Positions 24,701 to 39,700 of a stretch of DNA of 64,000 nt are shown here, in pieces. Each line of letters opens with the position of its first letter. The stretch's first letter is position 1. The stretch spans positions 13,098,849-13,162,848 of the forward strand of contig JAKZAP010000001.1 of NCBI GenBank assembly GCA_023053575.1. The letters run 5' to 3'. Origin of the DNA: Branchinecta lynchi. Lineage: Eukaryota; Arthropoda; Branchiopoda; Anostraca; Branchinectidae. The notes beneath the pieces are model-generated. The model saw only the letters and a program-made list of their open reading frames with translations. It was not told where the DNA came from and searched no databases. Made by a program: the position numbers and the translations under genes.

Positions 24701-27700
24701 CTAAAGATAAACAAAAAGTGTATGCGAACAGTTTAGGTATCTTATACTGGGTCAAAAGGCAGAATGCATCCGACAACTGTCAGGTGAACAATCTAATAAA
24801 AATTTGTCAACCAATTTTCTAAAAAAAAAACAACAGGTGACTATAACAGTCCCTATCAGCTATCTTACCCCTTCATCCATACAGGCGGAAGTTCTGCGTG
24901 TCGGACGATACGCTTTGTTTCATCTATGGACGCCTGAGGGAGTCACGTTTCTTGGGTTTAATTAAATACTATTTACACCTAGCGTACGTATTTTTGGGTT
25001 TAGTCATAGTCTCATGGATGTTTGCCATGTCGGGGGTTGAGATATATTGTTCAAACTTCGTACGGGGATTCACTGGCAAAGTAGCATAACTATAGCTGAT
25101 CAAGAAAAAATCCGAAAATCACGGTTTTCTATTTCTTTCGTACTGAATGGTCAGCTTGGCTTCAAACCTTATAGGCCGTAAGTGGCCATTATTTTTTGTA
25201 CATATTCAAGCGGTGGCTCATGGATCAAGATCAAATGTTAAAGGGGTCTGGCGAAGACTTTGAAATCTACAAGATTCAATTGTCTGGATCAAGAAGTTCA
25301 ATAAATATTAAATTTCTGGGATCCCATCGAAACCTTTGATCTTGTTAACGGTATCGACTGCCAAGGATCACCAACAGTCACCGTTGACTCGCTCAGAAGA
25401 CCTAATCTACGAAGCTTTGTAAGTTACTTTATCAAAAGTATAACTGAAGGCTCGATTATCCTTTTTGTTATTATACCATCCTTCTATGTTCCCAGCCCAC
25501 TTACCTTCAGCAATCAAACAAGTCAATCGACTTTCAAACTTCTACGTTAAGCTACGCAGTGTCTATTCCCTTAGGAGACCAGTTAGCAAGAAAAAAAGGT
25601 GCTCCCTAGACCAAAACATTCGTTGCAGTTACACTCGTTTTGGTCACATGAATCAGCCCACTCGCATTCGCATCCTAGGCGATGAACTGCAAATATGTCA
25701 CGATGTTGGTTAAATAGTTACCGTTGCTTCTTGTAGCTTAATATTTTCGCGTTTCTTCTTTTCTCTTAATTATATTACTCTCTACGCTGTATTAACCCAC
25801 TTTACGGCAATACCAAACAGTCAATTTAACGCAACGCCAAATAATAAATAGTTTCAAATCCACTTTTTTTATTTCTGAAATTAAACTCTCCGCTCAGATT
25901 TTTTGGACCGGCAACTACCTACAACAGCAACAGATTAAAAAAAAAATAAAGAAAATCACCAATAGCAAGCTACTTGAGTAGGGTTGGAGCCTTTCCCTCC
26001 AGCGTTTCCCCTAACTGTATTGACATGTCCAGCCCTTTTTTTGTTTGTAAAGGATATTTATGGATATATAAACCGAATTGTAATTGTAATTAACTATGTT
26101 GGCTGGAACGTCATCAGGACAAAGATGTTAGCTCAAGTAACCAAAGGTGAAAACCTACCTAGGATAACCTTTCACAAAGACTATTCACATCCGTAGAACA
26201 AAGAAAGTCACAGCAGTAGGGGGGGGGGGGGGGGGGGGGGGGGCAACTATGTTGGCTGGATGTCATCAGGACAAAGATGTTAGCTCAAGTAACCAAAGGT
26301 GAAAATCTACCTAGGATAACCTTTCACAAAGACTATTCACATCCGTAGAACAAAGAAAGTCACAGCAGTAGGGGTGGGGGTGGGGGGAGTACTTGCCTGA
26401 GAAGGAGTGTGTCCGCCAAGCTCCAGCATTGTGAACAGGTCGTAAGGAACGGAGCACATCTGGGACAACGTACGGACTTCCTTGGCAATCATCCTGAGCT
26501 TCTCGAAGTTCACAAGCCCATCTACATGCGTGTCGTTTCCAAGGTGAATGAAAGTTAAGTCCTTCTTGACAACAGGATAAAATGGAATCTGGAAGATAAA
26601 TTGCCTTTCTGAAAAAATATCAAATTTCCCCTAGGAAAACTCAGACAGCCTTGGTATACAAGGTCAATCCGATACTGTCGAAACTAATGAGCTTCGAGTC
26701 TGTGTTCCTCTGAATCTTTCCTAATGGTGTTTACTTAAAGAAAAGAGCTTCCAAAAGAAAGACAATAGTTTGCCAAAAGGAGTAAAATAGCCGTGGAAAA
26801 TGATGAGCTGAACGACTCTGGATACAAACTTCGTAAAAACGCGTTTGAAAGAATGAATGGAATTATTGCCACACTTCACTACATGAAAGCTAGTGAAGTA
26901 CCATAAAGGAAACTGGAAAAAGGAAAAACGCAGAGTACATGAACAACAAGACCAGTGGTCTCTATGGGATCCCAAAATGTAATATCTGATCCAGACAATT
27001 GGGTCTTATAGATATCCAGTCTTGACCAGACTGCTTGAGCATTTTTACTATTTTAACATGTCTCAATCCTTACCCCTAAATCGAACATCTAATCAACCTC
27101 AAATAAAATCTTTACTTTTAACGAATTTTTCAGTTTTGACAGGACTCCTGGCCAACTACTTGTCCGGCGAGAAAACTAGTTTCATATTAGTGTTCAGCTT
27201 GTCTCTTTACCCTTTAATCGACTATCTCATTAGCTGTTAAAACATATTTTGTTCGCCGTTAAGCTGTTAAAAATTATTTTGTTCGCCCTTTAATCTGAAC
27301 CCCCTACCCACCCCTAAATCTAGGGCTAAAGATCCCAAAGGAACTCGACCTGTCCCTTGACCCAAAGGATCCTCGCACCAAGTTTATCAAAGTATCTCAT
27401 TCCGTCCAAGAGTTATCGTGCTGACAGACAGAAAAGTTTTACGAAGTAATAGGTATCCTACCAAGTTTCATTAAGATCCGACCACCTGTTTGCCAACCAA
27501 TTACCTTGACCCCCCCCCCCCCATTCCCGGATGGTCGGATTGGGGAGGTAATTATTTCCAAGTTAATCTGGTCAGGGCCCCAATATGCCTGCCATATGTC
27601 ATCGTCCTAGCTTGTGTGGAAGTGCCCGAACTAGCAAAACCCGGACCGACCGACCGATAGACTGACAGAAACTGCGATCGCTTATGGCACATGGCCGAAG

Positions 27701-30700
27701 GGCAGGTGCCATAAAAACTGGTATTTCTACAAAGTCTCCCGACTAGGTTGAGAATAGGTTACCGAAAGGTAGCGGAAGTATGGAAGTTGCTGTACTAAGT
27801 ACTCATACGAGTCCGATATGGCAGTAATTTAGTTCGTTCCTGGCTTTTGGAAACTTCTTCTTGGTTTCGACCTTCAGCCTCTCAGGGAACGCTCTCCCTA
27901 AAGGACCGTGTAAATGAAGATACAGGAAAAAACACCTTTGCTCCGCCTGTATGGCGGTTTAAAGGCAAGAGTACTTACGACTGGGGGTTGGAGGTTTTCT
28001 GAATTGACTAGATGTCTATACTTAGACATGTTCCGGCTAGGGTCCATTATGTCCTGCATTTCTCTGAAGAGGTTCTGATATTTTGCAGGAAGGCGGTCCC
28101 ACGTCGCTCGTAATCTGGAAAGAGGCTTGCGGTTAGTAAGCGCGAATATTGCCTCCATGAGCCTACGGCAGAGTCCCAGGCTAGTTCAGTCCCACCCACC
28201 TATACCTACAGAAAGCCTATTTCCCTGAGCATCAGAATTTTGCAGCCGGACACCAAATCAACTCGGAAGATGTGTTGTCGGTCTATTTATCAGCACTGGG
28301 GTTATCTGAAGGCTCACTGCTGATCTTAAACCACATCCACACACAACCCTTCCTTATTATCTTTTTAGACCCTGGGATTAGAACCACCCCAAATGAGACA
28401 TTTCTTGTTTCCATAGGCGTGTATTTCGCGCACTGACCATCAAGGTGTCTAACCGGTTCTCGCCACGTTCAATTCGTCGACAAAAACTAGTCGGAGGGAC
28501 TCCCGGAATAGAAGTTGCAATTGGGTAGCGGATATGCTTTTGTTGGTTATACGGGCTTTCGAACTACCTACTACATCAGTGCATGAAAGGTATTGAACGC
28601 AAAACGACGTAGAAATCAGGAGTAACATTTCATTCTCAGACATTAGACCAAGGACCGTAAAAGACATGAGGCTGTTCAGGACGCTAGCCATTCTTCCAAA
28701 CCTTCGGCTCAGGAACAATAGTCTAACCACTGCAATTTAAGAAAGAGTACGAGTCCTTACCTGGAAACGGTGCCATGACCTAAGCCAGAAATAATGGCAA
28801 ACATAGAATTAAAGTTTTTGCATTCCTTGCACTGACGAGCAATCTTGATGAACTGCTTGATAATCTTCATCCTCCGCAACAGGTTAGCTTCGGTGCAAAC
28901 CTCCGTCACAACCCAGAACATCTCGCGGTTCACCAGCTAAAACAAACTACCGTCAAACTAAATTCTTAATGAATGAGCCTCCACAGATATGCAGCGAGGG
29001 GGGGGGGGGGGGGGGTTGAAGCTGAGGACTTTCACAGATCTGATTTCGTTACCGGTCGATCCCAAAATGCAAACTCTTAATTGGGATGTTTTATCGGTTT
29101 CTGGTGAAAAAGTTTACCATTCTATTTCCTCTTGCGATGAACTTTATTCTTCAAGGCATCGAAATACTCTGACTACAAACGACAAAGCACCTATTCTTCC
29201 GTTACGCTCTTTCTCCCTTTAACTATCTTTTTTTTTCTAATAAAGTGGCCCATTACTTCAAGTCCTGAGATTTGTCTACGTATGTTATCACCAGCTCTTC
29301 GCTGACGTAACAGGAGAACCAACTTCCTTTGTTCCTAAACAAAGAATGTCGGCTATCCGCCCTCGGGTTCGCTCTCGGATAGTACTCTATCCAACATCTT
29401 CCCGTAGGTCAGATAGCCTGCTAAAATTGGGGAGCAGAAGCTGCTTCGCTCCTCCTCCCCTTCCGCATCTATTCAACCTGACATTCTGTGCTTCAAAATG
29501 ACATATATTCAAACCAAAACAAAAAAAAACAACCCAACCATCATCATCAATAAACGAGACGACGTGGCTCAAGAAGCAAATATTTATCTCCCTGTCGACG
29601 AAGGGGGCCATCGTTTACGGCAGCGCTTACATAAATAAAGAGATGCTTCGACTCTGACTGGTTCTTGGCGATATTATGTGCCAAAATGACGTCTCGTGAT
29701 GGTAAGCTAGTGGGGGAGGCCTGTAGTTTCCATAACCAGAGTGACATATGAGATTAGAGGTAGTAGCATGAAACATGTGTGCAGGCTTAGGCTGTACAGT
29801 CTCCAGAGAGTAAACTAAAGCCAAGATATACTTTAGAAGACGATATTGTATACAAGCTATTTGTACCCGCTAATCCACCCCTAGATCTAGGAAAACTGAG
29901 TACATCCAACCCAACTAGTAAGTTAATCGAAAGGACCTTATCAACAACAACCGAGTCCGTCCAACTCAATAAGTAATTAAATCAAAAGGATCTTCTCAAG
30001 ACCTATCAGCTCACCTCAGCAAATAAACCCAGCTGTGGCGTTCCATATTTACTCTTGAGACTGAATAAGTCGTCAATGAACTCGGTCGATTCAACTTGGC
30101 GAAAGATCGAGAAGTCCTCCAGCGTCAACTGCACAGCCACTTCTACCGCCTGCAGCTGGAGGAAATTAACTTGAGCGTCTCTAATAATCTCGGAGGCTAA
30201 TTCATCAGGTACTAAGGGCTCCGTGGAAGTGTTACTCTTCAGGTAATATCTGAAAAAGGGAGAACAGTCACGGAGACATAACGAACCCCATTGTTTCGAG
30301 CTTTCGAAAAATTATCTTCTATTTTTTTTTTACTGAAACAAAGCAACGTGGAAGTGTCCTCTCACAAAAAAAAACAACTGAGAATCAAACAGAAAGATGC
30401 ATCTTTCGTCTTAGTTCTGTTTCGTCGCTATAGCAAGGCTGGCTTTCATCTTTATCATAACCCCCGCTCTCAAGTTGCTCACATCAATTCCAAAACTTGG
30501 TGAGAGGTATGATATGAACTGAGGATGAGTTAACAGCGACCACTTTCTGAGACGCGTGGGTTTGTCTCATTTTGTGTGTCCCCTTAAAGTAAATCTTCAC
30601 CATCTCAACACATGTTAAAGGAGAATCCGACATTCAGGAGTAGAGTTCCAGAAGCTCTTATGGTATCTATAGCCATCCAGGTAAACTTCATTAGCGACGA

Positions 30701-33700
30701 AAAGGTTACGGTATCTTTTGATCCTCTTATATGGTCTAAAAAACGGAGAAAGTTCCGTTGAGCTTATCCTAGCTGCAATCTCCCGTCGCCGAGTTGTCAC
30801 GGCAACCTGTGGCCTATAGCAGACGGTTTTATTCTATCGACTTGTCAGGATGTGATTACTCGAAGCGTTGCTTCGGATACAAAGTAGGTAGAGGCTTTCA
30901 GCTAATGGTGAACAAGTGTCTGAACTGCGACAGACCATCATTACAGCTATGGTCACGACGCGTTTAAGCAAGGACTGACTTACCGGCTAGCCAGGCCGAT
31001 CCTTTCGGCCAAATTCTGCAACTGATCAGGAAGACGTCGCTGTTTCACAATGCCTCCTTCTGAAACTGTAACCTCACACAGGCTGTAAATATTGCTCGGA
31101 TCTGTGATCCCAAACTCTCGTATGGCCAGCATAACGACCTCATGGGCTGTGGTTTCCTGCAAACGAAGGCAAATTTCCACGTTAATTCCAGATGACGACC
31201 ATGAAAGCAAATGTTCCCAGCAAAATGAACCGCGACGGGGACGTTCGGCACAATTTCACGTAAAATACGATTTGCTGAACATAATATCTTTTAAAAAACA
31301 AAACAAAATAGTGCTAGATACGTCAGCACGGTTAAAAGGATCAAACAAGAGATCTGATATTTCTCAAACAAATTAAAAAACAAAAACGAATCATCAAGGA
31401 TCACAAAGTCAAACTGCATCAAACGGGGACTTCTGTCTCGGTGGCCGATCTTACTGGCATATCGGGGAAGCATGTCCCTGTGTAGATCTGACGCCAGTAT
31501 CTTCTTGGAACGTTCTCGAAGTTCTTCCATTTTTATAACCCATACGAGATTACAGAATACTTAAAAGCACGACTAAAGCACTACATCAATCCGCTATTTC
31601 ATTTCTTATCAGCCGGCACCATTCCAAGCTCATCTATCCTCGATCTCGAATCTCTTCGCCAAGGAGCTGGCACAAGTATCCATCCGAAACAAATATCTAT
31701 TCCATTTTGTATAAGATCAGTATATCACATCACAAGCTCGACCTAACCAACCATAAACCATAGTCAGCTAGGGAAGGGGGGGGGGGGGGGGGGGGTGTTG
31801 AAGCGATATATCAATAATTCAACGTAAACGCGTAAAGTTCCCCTTTAAGTAACTGTGACGGAGCCCCGCTCATCTCAGATGGTTTCAAATACGCTTAAAC
31901 ACACCAGAGAACCTCAGGAAGAACGCAAAACGATTACTCAAATCCTATGTCAACCAATCAACGGTGTTCGTTGGGGACAGCTGCGGTGACGCTTCCGGCT
32001 CTTCGATAGCCACACTGCGAGTTTTCATCTGCACGAAGAGTTAAGTCATCAAGAGGATTGTTTGCGTACAAATATCTAAAACGTACTACGATCGATAAAA
32101 TTATCACTTTATGACCCCAAATAGCCTCCATACTATTGTGTAAATGACAAGCAACAACTTACCTTATTCACAAGGAGGTACTTGCACGACTGATCCGCCC
32201 GATAGACTTTCAAGACGTGCTCTGGGTAGTCTATCCGCCTCTCTTCATAATAAATGGAGGTAAGATCTGGGTTCGAGCGAGAATGGTAGAGGGGACTGGG
32301 GGCCGTACTCCGGTGCATGTCCGGAAAACTGGAGTCATCTGAGGAGTGGTCACTAGAGAAAAGTCACGTCAGTAAGTGAGAGGCTGAGCCTGAAAGACCT
32401 TACAACAGCAGGATGTAACTTATAAGGTAAGTGATGAACCATTTCTGACGCACTGCCGCGGGCGACTAAGGCATCTCCTAGCGGAAATGGTTCCTTTCGC
32501 GCTCTTTTTCTCTTTTGTCTTCATATCAACATGTTTCTGCACCGCCTGGGGAATAAATTTTATGTCCTGACAGTAGTCTTTCAAATGATCAGACTTTAGA
32601 AGTTCACCGTAGTCTTACGACTGATGTACCTATTTAGATGGGTTTCGCAAACTCTTGTATGAATTTTCGATTTTACAGGTAGGACCGCGAATTTTCGGAT
32701 CCAGCTTCCGGCTCTTGAATTCGCACTCCGACATCCACCTAGGCAAAACTAAGGTGGAACTCGGCTGCGTTTACGCATTAAGAGGCAAAAAGTAACTTTC
32801 GCGTAAGGTATTCTGAAGTCTGCGAGCCAAAAATGAACGAAGTGAATTTTATTTAATAGGGAAGGTTGCAATAGTTGTTTGCAAAACTACGCGCAGTCTT
32901 TAATCGGTTCCTTTTGGGCCTCAAAAATTGCTCCAGTGACGCGCTCATTCTGTCCGTTGGCGAAGATGAGTCGGACTTATCTGCGACAGTTCTATTACAG
33001 GTCTGACAGGAATGAAGGGGTAAGTAAATACTACCTCACTCCAAACTGACTGTGAACCATCTATACTAAAGTTTGTCCAAGCTACAGTCTTAAGAACACT
33101 CTCACCAAGAAGGGTCGAAATATAACTGAGGCTCTCCTAGCTTACTTACCTTTATATCTCTTCCATTAGACCCACCCTGGAATACGCAGCGCCTGTTTGG
33201 CACTTTTCAATATTGCAGGAACAAAGAGATAAACTGGAGAGAACACAAAAGCGGGCTCTTCTTATTATTCATAGTGGACCGAAGCATCCATACCTTTTAA
33301 ACACTTTAACCTCAAAACACTACAGGAGTTGAGCACTGACTTCGGTTCAGCCATGGTATCTCATCCTCTCCACTCACAAATCCGCCCTTCCCCCTACCAA
33401 AATGTTAAAAATCTACCAGAACGAGTGATAAGTTCTAGGGTTCCCAAGCTCTGTCCTGCAACTACAAAACATGCTAGATATGCAGAAAGTTTTATTCTTG
33501 AGTTCGTACAATTTTTTAACGAAGCGTGACAGATTTTTAGGTGTACTGACATTTGAAAAATGTGTTCTAATTTGTTCTATTTTATATTTGACAATAGTCG
33601 CAAACTTGGTTTATAACCACGAAAGTCGATTTGTACAATAGACTCTTTATCCATCTCTATTTGTCTACCTCGTTTGGGTCATTTCCTATACATAACTAAA

Positions 33701-36700
33701 GTCTCAAAATTGACACATCTATGGATGTAACGTGGACCCCACCCAGAAGGACGTAACGTTGCAAACTTACCTGACAGTCCCTTTATTCTGGTACATGTAT
33801 ATTTTCTTCAACACCTTCTTTAACTTCGTTTTGTGCCCAAGCGTCATAAACCGATTCTTCTGTGATTCTGTGCTTTCGTGCTTTTTGTCTCGGACAGGAG
33901 ACACAGAACTTGGCATTTGGTCGATAAACATTCGTGGCATAACGCAACCTACAGAAACGAAGTCATCAGCGATTGTGGCTGGACACAAATTTAAAACTTA
34001 CTGAAAAAAGGCGGATCTTGGAAGATTATTTGGTACACTCCAACTCTGTAAGTTTAAATCATATTGCAAGGCAGAACATTAGCGTATGTTCCAATCCAAG
34101 CAACTCTTACCGATAAAACCAAGTCGCTTAACTGATCTTGTTTCATCTAAAAATGCAAGCCTGGAACTACCACCAAACAGTCCACATGTGACCACCCTAA
34201 ATCTACAACACACTTTATCAATAATTCTTTTTCTCCTGCGTCCATTTTCTCCCCTATAGGTAGACTTCCAATAAGACAATGGAGCAGAATATTTGAGCCG
34301 CAAGAAGTATTTTGACCAGGTGAGGACCTGACTACGATCGCCTGGTGCTTTTCCTTCTTTTCGTTTCAGTCTGGCCTGAAAATCTCCACTCGAATATTTC
34401 TTTTTATTCTTCTTTTCCTTTATTCTTTTAGTGTTCATTTAATAGTTTTTCTTCACATTCATCTATCCCTCGGTACGAGTTTCTTCACGGGGGCAACTGA
34501 ACGTTAGTTGCATTTTGCAGATACCATGCAGTTACAGCGGCATCTCAGTGGTATCTGAATATTAGATGCCTCGGTACCTTGCCAGACACCACGTTAACCG
34601 CAAACATGCCTTTTGATTGAGGTATCTGATACCACGGTAACTGCGGAAAGGACTAATTGCAGATGCAGTTACCGTGGTAACAGATACCGAGGTATCTGCA
34701 AAAACGCAACTAATGTGTTTTCCATGTTGTTCGACTATACACGAATAAAACAGGTACTCACCGTCGATTTCATCACCGACCGAGCTGATCCTATTCCTCG
34801 TATCGCTCCTTCCTCTGTTTGACGCGTCTTTCTTACCCCTTCTCAAACAATCACCACTTTGAGGCTGAGTCAACATTTCCTTAAACCCAAGTAAGTTCGA
34901 CTTCACTGTTATCGACAAGTGTGTCGTCCCCTTCACCACTTCTAACGCTTTCGCGTTCGTCAGATTTTCAAAACTTTGTCCGTTCACTTCCATCACTTGA
35001 TCGCCTCGTTTGAGTCCGGTTTCTTCTGCTTTACTCCCCTTCTCAACCTGAAAAATTGCAAGAAAAGCTTAGACGGGAAATAACGTTGATCATTTTAGGC
35101 CCATTATTTTAATCAATTGCGCCATAAGATTTTTGAACGAAGATCTAGTAATATACTTCCAAAGTAAATAACCAAAGCCATAACACTCAAAATCAAGCAT
35201 CAACACACATTAGAAACACACATCTTTCCAATCATGGGGGCTCTTTGAAGAAATTTTCGAAGAAAAGCTAACAGAATTTTGAGAACATCAACACAAGTAC
35301 ACGGATCACTGCATCAACTACTATCAAACCCAGTGTCTGATAACCAGATATGCACAGCTGGCACCTTCTTGTGAAACCGCGACGCAACACCCTTTTGGAT
35401 GTTTCTTCTTCGCTATCAAAAATCATTGACAACAGAACCCAACCAGCGCACGACCTTCTACACTGCTTCCTGGCCGACGATTGAAATTAAGTGTCTTTTT
35501 GTGTATGTTTATGTGTTTTATTTACTTTCTTCATTTACTCCGCTTTCTGAACACGGCGGGTTATAAATAAATTACTTACTTCGGACCAGAATAAAGTTTA
35601 CTTGATCTTAAAAATATTACAGTCAAGACTAATTGCGTTGTTTCGGTTCAGATTACATCTGTCCCATGTACGGTAAGGATGGTTATCTCTACCTAGCGAT
35701 CGACAATACTATGAGACAACTTGAGGTCCCGAAATTCGACTACCTAGGGGACTCCACAGGTTTTTGGGATCCCAAAACGTAAGTGGAGGGATACCTGTGA
35801 CATTGCAAAAGTTGTCCGTCTGTCAGCACAATAACTCTCGAAGGGAAGCTATTTTGATGAAACTTGGTGTGAGGATTCTTCGAGCCAAGGGAAAGGTCGA
35901 GATCGTAAATGGGCCCGATAGCTGCATATTTAGGGGAGGGGGAGGGGTTTGACATTAAGGGGTAAGACGACATGCTGAACTCGAATATGAAAACCATTTT
36001 CTTGCCGGACAAGTAGTTCATCCGTAGCCAAAAGTAGCCAAAACCGGAAATTTTGTTAAAAGTAAAAGTTCTATCTGAAGTTGATTATATGTCTGATATA
36101 GGGGTAAAGAGACATGCTGAATCCGAATATGAAAATGATTTTCTCGTCAGATAAGTAGATCGCCCGGAATACGGTCAAAACAGGAAAATTTGTCAAAAAT
36201 AAAAGTTTCTTAGGAAGTTGATTAGAGATTCGATGTAAGGACAAGGAAACATGCTGAATCTGAATATGAAAACTATTTTATCACCGGACAAATAGATCGC
36301 CCGGAATCCGGCCAAAACCGGAAAATTTGTTAAAAGTAAAAGTTTTTTATGAATTTCATTAGGTGTTCGATTTACGGATAAGAAGACATGCTGAATTCGT
36401 GTACTACAATTATTTTCTACCTGGGCACATGTTCGCCACGAATCTGGCTGAAATCGGAAAATTTGCTAAAAGTTGAAGTTTTATTGACATAAGGGTAAGG
36501 AGATAAGCTGAATCCGTTTTTGAACTTCAATTTTTTGCAAGACAAGTAGTTCGCCCGGAATCCGGCTGAAACTGGAAATTTGGTAGAAGTAAGGCAGGAA
36601 CTTTCGTCAAAGTAGATATGACGCAGGCTATAGGACACATGCTGAATCCATATTTGAACTTGGTCTTCTCAGATGATTACCATTTGCCTTAATCTATTTC

Positions 36701-39700
36701 TAAATTTTATTAGAAAAGTGCTCAAGGAGTCCGGCGAAGACTGGATGTCTAGAAGACCCGATTGTCAGGATCAGGTCTGGATCAAATATTAAATTTTTGG
36801 GATCCCATCGAAACCTTTGGTCTTGTTAATCCCGCTTCAGTCCTTCCTCCGTCGTCTCCCTCTCGGAGCGTTCAGAAACCGCCGGCCCTTGGCTGACTAT
36901 CTGATTCTAGCTCCCCGCAGAAATAGAGCTTTACCCTTCTAATGGTCCATTTACACACTGCGTAAAATCCGAGCGTATTTTACGCACGTTTTGAGCTTAT
37001 ACGGACTGAAACCGGTCCGTTTTGTATCTAAATACGTCCGTATTGCTAGAAATCTTTTCAAGCTCAAAACGTGCGTAAAATACGCTCCGATTTCAAAATA
37101 CGCTCGGATTTTACGCAGTGTGTAACCCACCATAACAGTCTGCCAGTATAAGCACGCATTTATATACAGGTCTCCCCCATAAAAAATTTAGTACGTTACC
37201 GTCTGTAATACTTGAAAACGCAAGAACTCTTCTGCTTTACCCCCCCCCCCCCCGCCCACACACACACTTTGCTAACAGAATAAACTAAAATATTATCGAC
37301 TGACAATTCTATACTATTCCATGATCGGCGACATGCATATGTTTTATTTTGGTTGCCATCTCATGCAATCCAATTAATGAAGAGAAGAACTAAACATGTT
37401 GCAATGTAACAGCTTGTGAAACGAAATAAATTTATCCTGAATTTCAGTTCCAGTATTTAACGAAACCATCTGTAGTTCTTCGATGACACTCAAGCTTTCT
37501 TGACAGATGGCTTACAGAGAACACACTAGAACAAAGAACTCGTGCAATCAACCAGAAAAGCTGGAAAGCAATTTGGAAATAAATGCAGCTCCCTATTTCT
37601 AAGAAATCATCAGCTAATGGAGGTAGACGGCTCTGAGGTAGCATTGTCACATAAAGTGATTAGTAAGGAAAGGTCAATCCAATATTACACTAGTGAAGAG
37701 GGAAACAAGATCAAGGGATGTGGACTGGTCTCTCTCGGTGTACATCAAAGTCTGTCAGTGTGCATTCCCTCAGATAACACAGGAATAAACTGGAAAGTGT
37801 GACAGAGCAAGTCCGGTCCAACGGAATAGCAATGTACTTACTTTCGAGATAAAGATGAAGGATCCCTTCTCAAATCCTCCGGCAATGGCAAACTGAAGTG
37901 GTTCGTCCCTAGATGATCGCGTAAGGGTCACAGTTCTGCTTCTCGCTTTGGCAGCACATGCGAAATTTAATAGGCGTAACTGAAAAAAAAATATATTTTA
38001 AGAAGTCACAACCCTAGATTTGAACTTCCCAGTTAGTATTCAATGGAAGCGCTGATAAAAGAAAGCTGAAATTTGTTCACGTGTCTATTTCTGAAATAAC
38101 AATGTTCAGGAAGTGGGCGACTTTGTGACCTCTGCATGGAAGCTTAAGCGCTACGAAAAAATGTAGATTCAAGTTGAACTTCTTTCATACTGCCTGTAAC
38201 GATTTCCCGATAAAATTTTTTCAAGAATTAATTACATGGAGCTGTAAGTTATAACAGAGTACAATAGTAGCTGTAACCACTGCATGCTACTATCAGCAAG
38301 ACGGGATGCTACTAGAGCAAGAGATGATGCTACTGGATACTACTGCTTAAGATTGGCCCAGTCTGAGGCAAATTATATGATAGTGGAACGCCGTTCTCTA
38401 GTTTAACCGAATAGGGCTGATATCACTTAGTGACATCATTCATTCATTAAAACAGGCCTGAACACACAATGAAAATGTGTTACTTCGTTTGGCCGCTATC
38501 CAGTGATAATCGATTTCATTGAATGAATTTCTTTCGGATTTGTTGCACCTCTATGCGCCTGTCCCTCTATGCTTGAAATATTTACCAACTACAAAGGGAA
38601 AAAATAAACTAAAAATAGCAGATTCCTTGCACGACACATCGTAACATTATTCTCCTACTTTTTTCAGCCGCGAATTTTCCGGGCTTAGCGTTTTTAATCC
38701 TGGAAATGCAGGCTTTTTACAAATTAAACATCTCCGCGTCTTGATTACGTTTGAGCTGTCGTGCAAGCATTTCACACTCTAAACGTTATTACTAGAGCCA
38801 CGGCGAAAAAAGAAAAATCCCCTAGATGAGTCAAAATATTCCTGTGTATTCAAATATCAGCCTAATTAAGATATCTATAGCCAAATATATCTGAAGTAAG
38901 GCTTCTTCCCTTCCCTCCCATGAAATTCGCTTGTTCCTTTTTATAGCTTCAAGCAAACAGTTAATCCCCCGCCTCTTTTAGCAATCATTATTCATTGCTC
39001 TGTCCTCAAACTAATATACGGAAAATTCATTTCATTCCCCTCCGGGAAGACATTTTCCCCGGCAAAACACGAAGGTATTGATCGACGCCCGCTCTTTTCA
39101 GGGGAAATCTGTCAAAGGCAGGGAGAAAGAGAAAGATGAAGGCACACCCAACTAGATCCAACAAGAGAGAAACATGCTAAACCGACTGGGAAGATTCAAT
39201 AAGGTTAATGTTTGATAGCTAAAAAAAACACAGCAGTATCTGTTACTCGGTCAAAAGAGACAAATTTAATCTTTCTGAGTATATTTTAAACTGGAGACTA
39301 GAGCACTCTCTCCGGCATAGCATCGGGTTTGCCTTGCTTCGGGTTTCGCTTAATATCCCTCTGAATAAACGAGGCAAAAAGTAGGTTCTTTGACGCATAC
39401 TTTACGACACAGTATGGCACATATAATATAATCAGTACTTTTGTGCTCTGAAGTGTTGTACCATTTTATTAGTTCATAAGCAAATACTTGAATACTTGAA
39501 GTTCCCCCTGCTTGACTTTAACAAGAACTTGTTTGATTTTATTTCTAGGCTTCACCGGTATGAGCAATACAGAAAGTGAGTGACACTGCTTGTCTCTGGT
39601 TGATTATACTTTATTTACTTCCAATATTTGTCTTGATGAATTTAGACGATGCCGCTAGTTAGCGGTCGTTGACTTGGATTTCGCCTAATAGACTGTATTT

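Noticed and set aside
32880..33000. Open stretch on the minus strand ([12 protein letters not shown]...) between the PDZ and RA exons
   Set aside because: Its acceptor phase fits, but no phase-compatible donor exists and the flanking exons already splice in frame using the acceptor at 32,339.
34094..34249. Basic open stretch ([11 protein letters not shown]) with AG and GTAAGA borders, superficially like the vertebrate PDZ-RA linker
   Set aside because: Phases 2 in and 1 out conflict with both neighbours; the resemblance is low-complexity.
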